Below, one piece after another: positions 17,759 to 25,328 of a stretch of 64,000 nt of DNA. The position numbers were made by a program, and so were the translations under genes. The stretch comes from Pedobacter sp. PACM 27299. Its GTDB lineage: Bacteria; Bacteroidota; Bacteroidia; Sphingobacteriales; Sphingobacteriaceae. Each line of letters starts with the position of its first letter. The stretch's first letter is position 1. The stretch is taken from positions 1,302,001 to 1,366,000 of the forward strand of contig NZ_CP012996.1 of the NCBI RefSeq assembly GCF_001412655.1, given 5' to 3'. The notes under the pieces were generated by a model. The model did not search any database. It had not been told where the DNA came from and saw only the letters and a program-made list of their open reading frames with translations.

Positions 17759-20700
17759 TTAAATACCAATGTTCAAGGATAGGATGTATTGTTTAGAAAC
17801 GGGTTGAGCTACCCCACCTACGTTATAAAATTCAGGATCTGCACCGTTAAGTTTTTTATCCGAATAGATTAACCATGGGTTGGTTGCTGCAAGACGTACA
17901 GAAACATTGTTCAAGCCAATTCTTTTCACTAAGTTTTCATTTAATTTGTAAGATAATGCCACATTTCTCAAGCGAAGGAAAGTACCATCAGCTACTTGTG
18001 CAGTAGAGAAATTGTAAGAATTATAGGCTCTTGCCAGGTTTCCATCTTCTGCTAATAAACGCTGATCTGCAATCACAGGCACATTAGTGCGTAGCTCATC
18101 ACCAGCTAACAGCCATCTATTGGCAAAGTCTTTTGTAGGGACAAAGCCTTCTGTATAGCTAGAAGAGAAGATTGGAGTTTTACGGATTTTATTTCCTGTA
18201 GAACCATATAGGAAGAAGCTGAATCCCCAGTTTTTGTATTTAAAATTATTGGATAGACCCATAGTCATGTTTGGATCTACCGAACCTTCATTGATCAGGT
18301 AGCTCAACACGTTATTTCGGTCTTGCATGTTCACATCACTTACCGTGATCAGGTCGCCCTGTGAATCTTTAACTTTGAATTGAGGTAATCCTTTATCATT
18401 TAACCCTACAAAATTCAGGGAGAATAAGGAGCCTCTAGGGTAGCCAATGCTATTGCCGCCATTCTGCTGAACCAGGTCAAATACAGAAGATCTTACCTCT
18501 AGCTGCGTGATTTTTTGTTTGAAATGGTCAAAGTTAAGGGTGGTCTGCCAGCTGAAATCACCATTGGTAATATTGGTCGTTTGGATAGCAACCTCTATAC
18601 CTCTTGTGGTCATATCTGCATTGTTTGCTGTTTTTAACAGCTCACCGCCGATACCACTAGCTTGAAGATCATCAATCAAATCAAAAGATTTTTTCTGATA
18701 AACATCAGTTGATACTGTAATTCTATTGTTTAGGAAACCAAGGTCTAAACCAAGGTTGGCAGAATATTGTTTCTCCCAGGTTAGGTATCTGTTAGCCAGT
18801 TCACTGATATTGATTACTGATTCTCTGTCTGCACCATTCACACGGTTAATGCTGACGTTGTTTTTATAAATCGTATAGGCATTGGTTGCCGGGCCGGTAT
18901 TTGCAGTCAGACCATAAGAAGCACGGAATTGTAAAGCACTCAGGTCAATGCTTTTATTGAAATCCTGCATGAATTTCTCCATATATAGATCCCATTTACC
19001 ACTCACCGTCCAGGTAGGTAACCATCTTGCAGAAGAAGCTTCTCCTTGTCTGTTGGAACCATCATATCTTCCTGAGGCAGAAATCACATACTTGTCCAGG
19101 AATCCGTAAGTTGCTTTACCAAGGAAGGCAACAGAGCGCTCTCTGAACGCTGGTACCTCGAAGTAATTAATCCCTTCATTGAATGCTTTTTTCAAGATCG
19201 AAATGTCCGTGTATGGTACATAACCATCATCAAATTGCATCCCGAAACCAGTGAATGAACTTCCACCACGGTCAATGTAACGCATTTCCTGAGCAGCAAG
19301 GATGTCTAAATCATGTTTTCCATTAAATTTATCATAGTAGTGTAGGGTGTTTCTCAGGTAATAATTGGTCAGAGAGTTGTCGTATTTAGAATAAATACCT
19401 CCGTTTGGAATAGCTACAGTTGGAATATAACCTACTACATCCGGATCTCTATATAAGAACCTGTTATTTTCTCTGATTAAAGCAGTAGAAGCTGATCGGT
19501 AGGCGCCAACTCTGTTCGATTTTTCCAAAGCAAAAACTTCTCTTTCTGAATTCACGAAACGTGCAGAACCGATAGAAGAGAAATCAATTTTATCAGTGAT
19601 TTTGTATTTGAAGTCTGCCTGGAATTGAAAATCTTTTACATTGATGTCCATGTAATTGTTTTCAATCTCATTCAGGATGTTAAAAGGAGCGAAATTTTTA
19701 CGGTAATATTCCAGGTTTCCATTTTCATCATAAGGTCTTAACACACGACTGGTAGATAAGGCATAGCTAAATGGATTGATGTCGAAATCTCTGGTTACTG
19801 TACCGAAATACGAGTCAGGAGAGGAGTTTAATGTTCCTGGTGCTTTTTGCTTCCTGATCGAGCTTAAAGTCGATAAGGTCAGGTTCACTTTATCTGAAAA
19901 ATAGAATGTGTTTTTGAAATTGATCGCCAGCTGATCTACTTTATCTGCTTTTGTCCATCCTGGATCATTCAGGTAACCTACTGAAGCATAGTAACCATTT
20001 TTAGCACCACCACCAGAAAAGGTAAGGGTGTGGTTATTCATCAGTGATGGTCTGAATAAAGTACTGAACCAGTCGGTATTGGCCATTTCATATTTCTGAA
20101 GGAAACGGTTCAGGTCCTGGTCTGTATTGCCCAATTGGAAGGTTTTCGTAATTGGGTCATAAGTATTCATTTTGTCATAAGCCATTCCATAAACACCAGA
20201 ATTACTTACCCCAGCTAAATTGCTCTGGTTCAGGAATCCTTTAGATTTTAATTCTGTTAAAATGCCCATGTTCTCATAAGAATTCAGGATGTCAAACTGG
20301 TTGTAACTTGGGGTTTGACGTACCGAGAATTCTCCAGTATAAGTAACAGCAGTCGGGGTATCTCTTCTTCCTTTTTTTGTGGTGATTACAATCACACCAT
20401 TCATAGCTCTAGCCCCATACAATGAGGTTGCAGAAGCATCTCTAAGGATGTCAATACTCTCAATGTCGTTGGTGTTGATACCGGCTACGGTAGAACCAAT
20501 TAGGGTTTCCGCATTTCCTGAAGTCAGGTCATTTGTAGTTTGTTCTACAATATCTTCCCTTACTACACCGTCAATTACCCATAATGGTGCAGTCTGACCT
20601 TTGATCGAGGAACCACCCCTGATGCTGATCTTTGGTGCAGCACCAAAAGTACCGGAGATATTTTGAACGTTTACCCCAGCAGCACGACCTTGCAGCATAC

Positions 20701-21469
20701 CTGTAATGTCTGTAGCTCCATCCAGTTTGATCTGGTCCATTTTCAGGGTCTGAGTAGCACCGGTAAATAGCTTACGCTTGATGGTCTCCATACCGGTAAC
20801 GACTACGCCTGATAAAAGATTTTCATCTTCTTTCAGGGTTACATTGAGTACGGTTTGACTGCCTACTGCTTTAGCCTGGGTCATGTAGCCGATATAGCTG
20901 AATATCAAGGTGGAACCCTGGTTTTCCAGTTTAATCGAATATTCTCCTTTGGCGTTGGTACGGACTACATTTTTAGTGTCTTTTTCAGAGACGCTGGCAC
21001 CTACTAATGGGCCGGTTGCGTCGGATACTTTACCTGTAATCACCTGCTGCTGAGAACGAATCAGGAAAGCCTGTTCCGCTTTTGGCGACAAAGGATTGAT
21101 CAGAATGATATTCCCTTCAATCTCAAATTGAAAAGGCTGATTGCTCATCGCCTGATAAAGTGTTTCATTGATGGTAGCGTCTTGTACCGAAATACTTACG
21201 GGCCTTGATTTTTGCAAGAGGTCTGTGTTGTATACCAGTTTATAGCCGCTTTGTTTTCTGATTTCCTGCAAGACCTCTCTCAGTGGTGTATTTTTTACGG
21301 ATAAGGTTATCTTTTGAGAGAAAGTTTTAGCTGAAATCTGCAGACTGGCAATGACCATTAAAAATGCTGTCAATTTCATGGTTAGTGAAAGTTTGGTGGT
21401 TAGGTTTTTCGCAAGGATTATATTCCGCCTAAGGCAGAGCAATAGCTTGCGCTGAACATTTAAATTCAT
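17759..21469 (-). CDS. SusC/RagA transporter with STN signalling domain
   Basis: 1236 residues. After a long signal region (second Met at residue 31, hydrophobic LTAFLMVIASLQISAKTFSQ), an STN domain spans about residues 50-128, the segment that contacts FecR in transducing receptors. A carboxypeptidase-like Ig domain follows (~143-225), then the TonB plug (~235-360) with MLQGRAAGVNVQNISG and PLWVIDGVV, then the barrel to the C-terminus. With the FecI and FecR genes immediately upstream this is a ligand-transducing importer: ligand binding signals through STN to FecR and releases the sigma factor. A predicted antisense RNA promoter overlaps its first codons on the other strand. Confidence 0.95.
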   Translation of the reverse strand: MNLNVQRKLLLCLRRNIILAKNLTTKLSLTMKLTAFLMVIASLQISAKTFSQKITLSVKNTPLREVLQEIRKQSGYKLVYNTDLLQKSRPVSISVQDATINETLYQAMSNQPFQFEIEGNIILINPLSPKAEQAFLIRSQQQVITGKVSDATGPLVGASVSEKDTKNVVRTNAKGEYSIKLENQGSTLIFSYIGYMTQAKAVGSQTVLNVTLKEDENLLSGVVVTGMETIKRKLFTGATQTLKMDQIKLDGATDITGMLQGRAAGVNVQNISGTFGAAPKISIRGGSSIKGQTAPLWVIDGVVREDIVEQTTNDLTSGNAETLIGSTVAGINTNDIESIDILRDASATSLYGARAMNGVIVITTKKGRRDTPTAVTYTGEFSVRQTPSYNQFDILNSYENMGILTELKSKGFLNQSNLAGVSNSGVYGMAYDKMNTYDPITKTFQLGNTDQDLNRFLQKYEMANTDWFSTLFRPSLMNNHTLTFSGGGAKNGYYASVGYLNDPGWTKADKVDQLAINFKNTFYFSDKVNLTLSTLSSIRKQKAPGTLNSSPDSYFGTVTRDFDINPFSYALSTSRVLRPYDENGNLEYYRKNFAPFNILNEIENNYMDINVKDFQFQADFKYKITDKIDFSSIGSARFVNSEREVFALEKSNRVGAYRSASTALIRENNRFLYRDPDVVGYIPTVAIPNGGIYSKYDNSLTNYYLRNTLHYYDKFNGKHDLDILAAQEMRYIDRGGSSFTGFGMQFDDGYVPYTDISILKKAFNEGINYFEVPAFRERSVAFLGKATYGFLDKYVISASGRYDGSNRQGEASSARWLPTWTVSGKWDLYMEKFMQDFNKSIDLSALQFRASYGLTANTGPATNAYTIYKNNVSINRVNGADRESVINISELANRYLTWEKQYSANLGLDLGFLNNRITVSTDVYQKKSFDLIDDLQASGIGGELLKTANNADMTTRGIEVAIQTTNITNGDFSWQTTLNFDHFKQKITQLEVRSSVFDLVQQNGGNSIGYPRGSLFSLNFVGLNDKGLPQFKVKDSQGDLITVSDVNMQDRNNVLSYLINEGSVDPNMTMGLSNNFKYKNWGFSFFLYGSTGNKIRKTPIFSSSYTEGFVPTKDFANRWLLAGDELRTNVPVIADQRLLAEDGNLARAYNSYNFSTAQVADGTFLRLRNVALSYKLNENLVKRIGLNNVSVRLAATNPWLIYSDKKLNGADPEFYNVGGVAQPVSKQYILSLNIGI

Positions 21470-21476
21470 AGATTTG
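21446..21476 (+). promoter_or_regulatory. Predicted plus-strand promoter antisense to susC start
   Basis: TTG at 21447-21449 and TAGATTTG at 21469-21476 are 19 bp apart, the usual spacing for the Bacteroidota housekeeping sigma factor. No plus-strand protein gene follows; an intrinsic terminator does, at 21529-21560. Confidence 0.6.
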
Positions 21477-21480
21477 TTTA

Positions 21481-21560
21481 GTTGTAAGGTAATTGGTTAA
21501 TTAATTGTTTTCGGTTGCCTGAATCATCGCCGGTTGCATTGCAGTGCAATCGGCTTTTTT
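21481..21560 (+). ncRNA. Candidate cis-antisense small RNA opposite susC leader
   Basis: A promoter ending at 21476 and a plus-strand intrinsic terminator (stem 21529-21538 with 21545-21554, T run 21555-21560) delimit a transcript of about 80 bases. It is fully antisense to the 5' leader of the minus-strand susC mRNA, between fecR and susC. This is the place where DonS-type antisense RNAs repress utilisation loci in Bacteroides fragilis. The same stem on the minus strand has no T run, so it does not serve fecR. Transcription itself is not shown by sequence. Confidence 0.55.
21529..21560 (+). terminator. Plus-strand terminator in the fecR-susC gap
   Basis: A 10-bp stem with one mismatch, 6-base loop, then six T. 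Its orientation is opposite to all coding genes nearby. Confidence 0.75.
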
Positions 21561-21590
21561 CTTTTGTAGACTTTTACATAAGCATTGGTT

Positions 21591-22790
21591 TTAGTGGTTT
21601 AGTTTGATGGTGTTATTTACAATTTGAAATTTTAGGTTCCCTGTTTTTTCCAGCATTTGAAGCACTTTTAAGAGCGTTTCATTACGGGATACCAGGATGT
21701 TATATCGGGTGTTTGGAATGTCATTGTAATCGACTTCTACATTGTACCATCTGGCGAATTGCTTTAGAATTTCTTTTAAATGCACATCCTCAAACAGGAA
21801 ATTGCCATTCTTCCAGGCGCGGGCACTCTCTGCATTTACTTTCAGGACGGAAAGTTCATGATCAGAATTGAGGATAGATTGCTCCCCAGGGCTCAATGTT
21901 TTGCTGTTATTGCCCGTTTTTCCGCTCACATTTACGATGCCCGACATTAAAGTAGTTTTTACCAATTGGTCATCTTCGTAAGCGCTAATATTGAATTCAG
22001 TGCCCAATACCTGAACTACCTGTCTAGAAGTCTCTACAAAAAATGGCAGACGTTTTCCATCAACTGTTACTTTTTCTACTTCAAAATATCCTTCTCCACT
22101 TAAAGAGACACGTCGCTCATTTTTTGCGAATTTTAAAGGATACCTTAAGGAAGAAGAGGTATTTAGCCATACCCGGGTGCCGTCTGGAAGTAAGACTTCA
22201 TATTGCGCACCTTTAGGCGTCCTCAATTCATTATAGGCAGGAACCTCAGAAGTCACGTTTTTGCTGTCTACTTCATAAACAAGCATGCCGTCTTTAGTTT
22301 TACTGATGGTGATGCCTTTTTGATTCAGCACGGTATCGCTATCGTCAGCACTCAAGGCAATCGTAGAACCATCTTCCAGTACAAGTGTTGCTTTACTGCT
22401 GCCCGGCTGTACATCATGAACGAGGGCTGGAGTATCATTAATAACCCCCTTTTGATACTCCTGAAAAAATAGGTAGGCTGTACCGAGCATTAAACCGGTC
22501 ATCGCTGCTGCAACCAGATATTTTTTATAACGGTATAAGAAGAATTTATTGGTTTCTTTTTCAGGAAAGAGCGTGTTTTTCAGGTAATGGTCTGTTTGCT
22601 CAAATACGGCAATCACCTCTGGCTGAGATTCGAAATTTTCTGGTGCTGCTTTACCCAGTTCTTCCAGAATCAACGATTTTAATTCCGCATCCTCGTGGAT
22701 TTTGCCAAAATAGTTCAGCAATGCTTTCACTTCTTCAGGACTGCATTGATTACTTAGGTAAAGATTAAATAGCTGAGAGACTGGTTTCAT
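21591..22790 (-). CDS. FecR-family anti-sigma/sigma regulator
   Basis: 399 residues. The cytoplasmic N-terminal part (~1-85) would hold the sigma factor. One membrane helix lies near residues 88-109 (YLVAAAMTGLMLGTAYLFF). The periplasmic FecR domain (~130-300) carries TPKGAQYEVLLPDGTRVWLNTSSSLRYP and GEGYFEV, the family hallmarks. A C-terminal DUF4974/STN-like domain starts near residue 330 (FEDVHLKEILKQFARWYNVEV). It receives a signal from the SusC STN domain and regulates the sigma factor encoded 62 bp upstream. Length and order are normal for the family. Confidence 0.94.
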   Translation of the reverse strand: MKPVSQLFNLYLSNQCSPEEVKALLNYFGKIHEDAELKSLILEELGKAAPENFESQPEVIAVFEQTDHYLKNTLFPEKETNKFFLYRYKKYLVAAAMTGLMLGTAYLFFQEYQKGVINDTPALVHDVQPGSSKATLVLEDGSTIALSADDSDTVLNQKGITISKTKDGMLVYEVDSKNVTSEVPAYNELRTPKGAQYEVLLPDGTRVWLNTSSSLRYPLKFAKNERRVSLSGEGYFEVEKVTVDGKRLPFFVETSRQVVQVLGTEFNISAYEDDQLVKTTLMSGIVNVSGKTGNNSKTLSPGEQSILNSDHELSVLKVNAESARAWKNGNFLFEDVHLKEILKQFARWYNVEVDYNDIPNTRYNILVSRNETLLKVLQMLEKTGNLKFQIVNNTIKLNH

Positions 22791-22852
22791 TGTATTCCTC
22801 TTTTAAGCTAATACGCTTGAAAAAGAAAAAGCAACTACTCCAATTGTTGATT

Positions 22853-23446
22853 TTAGTTAAAATAGGTTAAATAAATAATGAACAACACAAAATCTATATG
22901 CGAAAGCTTCTTTTTAATGATGCTGGTAGCCTTTACAATGTGGTTATTTACCGTAGCAGGGGAGATATTTAACATCAGACTTACCTCATTATAACTTTTG
23001 CCATCAATTTTACAAAGTTTAAAAACGGTGCGGCATTTAGGAGGCAATTGTTCTATTTGCTGTTCCAGCAGGTCAAAGTTTTCTTTGAGATGAAAAGCAT
23101 CTTCAATCGGATTGTATTCTTGTCCGATAGTCAGGGCGATCAGCTGCTCTTCCAGTTTTTTATCACGACTCGCTTTTCTGAAAAAATCATAGACTTTATT
23201 CTGAGCTATACGGAAAATATAATGTTCAATGGGTTGTTTGGGATCGATGTAATCCCTGTTGTGCCAAATGGTCACAAACGTTTCCTGAAGCAGGTCGGAA
23301 GCCAATTCCGAAGACTTCACCATTTTTAAAATATTCGCATAAATACGACCTCTGTATTTCTTATAAAAGAAATCAAAAGCACTGCTATCTCCGGTTTTTA
23401 ATCGAACAAGCATTTCCTCATCTACAATCAACTTACTTTTCTCCAT
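22853..23446 (-). CDS. ECF sigma factor, FecI-like
   Basis: 197 residues. Region 2 contains DLLQETFVTIWHNRDYIDPKQPIEHYIFRIAQNKVYDFFRK and region 4 contains LPPKCRTVFKLCKIDGKSYNEVSLMLNISPATVNNHIVKA. This is the usual Bacteroidota sigma-70 family paired with FecR. The C-terminal tail (IDFVLFIIYLTYFN) is unusually hydrophobic, as in several relatives. It should direct transcription of the SusC-SusD-metallohydrolase-DUF4302 genes after signal transduction by FecR. It is first in the minus-strand run; its own promoter is not recognisable. Confidence 0.94.
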   Translation of the reverse strand: MEKSKLIVDEEMLVRLKTGDSSAFDFFYKKYRGRIYANILKMVKSSELASDLLQETFVTIWHNRDYIDPKQPIEHYIFRIAQNKVYDFFRKASRDKKLEEQLIALTIGQEYNPIEDAFHLKENFDLLEQQIEQLPPKCRTVFKLCKIDGKSYNEVSLMLNISPATVNNHIVKATSIIKKKLSHIDFVLFIIYLTYFN

Positions 23447-23747
23447 CCTATGAGTGTAATTCTAGTTCAGTTATACTTTTTGTTGTTTTTATACGTTATG
23501 CTTTTCCTGTTTTTTGTTAGAAAAATGGCTGCATATTGCCCATTTCTCCCTATTAAAGCATGTTTTATTTGTTTTTTGGCTATTATTTCGATCTAGAGTT
23601 AGTCAAAATTTTGATTCAAATTAAGAATTTTTACAACAATAGATTGAAAAATAATAGAATTATATTTTTATTGATTTATTAACTTAGGGTTTAAAGAAGA
23701 TTTTTTTTTATTGTTTTTAAGAGAAATGAAGTAGGATGGAACTCCTG
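23447..23747. other. AT-rich intergenic stretch without recognisable gene
   Basis: About 300 bases of very AT-rich DNA with long A and T runs upstream of the FecI gene. I found no ORF or structured RNA here. It probably holds the sigma gene promoter. Confidence 0.5.
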
Positions 23748-23797
23748 AAAAACAACACAGCCCCTGTAGGATTTTCTACAAGGGCTGTGTTGTTTTT
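23748..23797. terminator. Strong bidirectional terminator
   Basis: A stem of about 21 bp with one mismatch and a 6-base loop, with A5 at the left end and T5 at the right. It lies 28 bp after the stop of the small minus-strand gene at 23826. Confidence 0.88.
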
Positions 23798-23825
23798 AAT
23801 TTTTTAGAGACGATTTAAGGGAATC

Positions 23826-24002
23826 TTATTTATGCGTTCTCTTTCTATCATTGTCTTTGTTGGAAGTCTGATCAGATCGTTGTCCACCACCATTGGTAAT
23901 GCCTACTTTTTTCTTGTCGTCTTTAACATTGTGATGAATGCGATCTGAGGTCGGATTCCCTTGGCTGACGCCACTGTTTTTGGGATGCTGTTCTTTGTTC
24001 AT
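23826..24002 (-). CDS. Small hydrophilic 58-residue protein
   Basis: An ORF of 58 codons plus stop runs from the ATG at 24002-24000 to TAA at 23828-23826. The product starts MNKEQHPKNSGVSQGNP and is rich in Lys, Asp, Asn, Gly and Gln with almost no hydrophobic residues, so it is probably disordered. A purine-rich AAAGGAA lies six bases upstream of the ATG, and a strong terminator follows the stop. It is likely a real independent gene. I do not recognise a family; a stress-type or nucleic-acid-associated small protein is possible but unproven. Confidence 0.6.
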   Translation of the reverse strand: MNKEQHPKNSGVSQGNPTSDRIHHNVKDDKKKVGITNGGGQRSDQTSNKDNDRKRTHK

Positions 24003-24098
24003 GATGATTCCTTTCTTTTGTTATCATTAAAAAACAAGTCTTGCGAACTTTAGTTTTAATCACCTGCTATATTGGGTTAAATAGCTTGGGGTATTAAG

Positions 24099-25193
24099 TT
24101 ACATAACGGTATCCAAAAGATGGGTTAGTTCAGTTTCTTCGAGCACAAAACGTTTGGAGCCAACATCCTTAATAAATTTCCATTTGATCAGGCGGATTTT
24201 TCCATCCCCGATCTCTATGCCGGTGATGTCTCCATCATTAAAACAACAGCATCCGGTATTGAAGTAGGTGTTCTTAGAATATACTTGCCGTGGACTGGTG
24301 TCCCCGCTAATCTTACCGGCAATCAATTCAGCTTCCAGTTTTTGAACCATGTCCTGCTGTCCGTTTTTTCTGGCTTCATCTAATCGGATATAGGTTCTTT
24401 CCAGGTGGGTGAGGGAGTTGAATACCGGTTGATGGGTATGCCCGGTGATTAAAGCCATGTTATTTTGCTGGGCAGTCCAGTCGTACATGATCGCATTGTG
24501 CGCAGATTTTAACTGGTTGTCGAAAGCGGGTGTATTCGGGTTGATGCGGAGATAAGCCTGAAAAGGGGCCCATATATTGGAGACAAACCATTTGCTGAAC
24601 CAGTTGCCGTCACTTTGCAGGTCGCCCTGGTGGCCATGGGTTAAAAAAATAACCAGCTTTCTGGAATCCAGCAGAATGCGGATTATCATGCCCTCATAAA
24701 TTTTCACTTTGCGGCCATATATTTTTTCCAGATGGTATCCAGCCAAAGGGTCATTGTCCCAGTATAAATCATGATTCCCAAAAATCTTAAAAAAAGCATC
24801 CCGTTTTAGAAACTGGGCTTCCTGCTCAAAAGTTGCTTTGTTGTGTTTCAGGACACTCCATACCGGGTATTTCCAAAACTCTTCACTATCTCCTAAACTG
24901 CAGTATAGAAACTGCTCTTCATTGTAGTACTGTAATGCAGCAAGGTAGTTTTTTTCCGATAGAGCGAAATCATCACCTGGATTTCTATTGCCCTTGTGCT
25001 GATCTGAAAATATGATGAGCCTTTGGTCTGAATGGAAATCAAGAATTAAACCCTGCTTCCCCTGATCTTTCAAAATAGTTTTAAATAAAGCACTGAGGGC
25101 CTCGTGTACGCGTTTTGGCGCTGGTCTGGAACTGTATTTATTGGCCAGTTTAATGACCCGTTCTGTGAGTAGCTTTTGTAAAAATACGCGCAT
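24099..25193 (-). CDS. Calcineurin-like metallophosphoesterase
   Basis: 364 residues with all metallophosphatase blocks: FSDQHKGN (first metal ligands) near residue 62, SLGDSEEFW near 98, GNHDLYW near 138, THGHQGD near 186 and ITGHTHQP near 251. These bind two metal ions for phosphoester hydrolysis. There is no signal peptide or membrane helix, so it is cytoplasmic. The GNRNPGDDF insertion after block 1 and a long C-terminal region differ from small UDP-diacylglucosamine hydrolases. Substrate unknown. Divergent from the receptor at 25329. Confidence 0.9.
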   Translation of the reverse strand: MRVFLQKLLTERVIKLANKYSSRPAPKRVHEALSALFKTILKDQGKQGLILDFHSDQRLIIFSDQHKGNRNPGDDFALSEKNYLAALQYYNEEQFLYCSLGDSEEFWKYPVWSVLKHNKATFEQEAQFLKRDAFFKIFGNHDLYWDNDPLAGYHLEKIYGRKVKIYEGMIIRILLDSRKLVIFLTHGHQGDLQSDGNWFSKWFVSNIWAPFQAYLRINPNTPAFDNQLKSAHNAIMYDWTAQQNNMALITGHTHQPVFNSLTHLERTYIRLDEARKNGQQDMVQKLEAELIAGKISGDTSPRQVYSKNTYFNTGCCCFNDGDITGIEIGDGKIRLIKWKFIKDVGSKRFVLEETELTHLLDTVM

Positions 25194-25328
25194 GTTTGTA
25201 AAATATTTTCAATTTTATGTAACCTTCTGTCGATTAGATACATCTTATACATAGAAAACACGATCACCATAACCATTCACCTTACCTGATGATATGCATA
25301 AATGCGTAGGTGGAAAAACTATGTCTAT

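Noticed and set aside
21529..21560. Terminator for fecR
   Set aside because: fecR is on the minus strand and the T run is on the plus strand, so the orientation is wrong for it.
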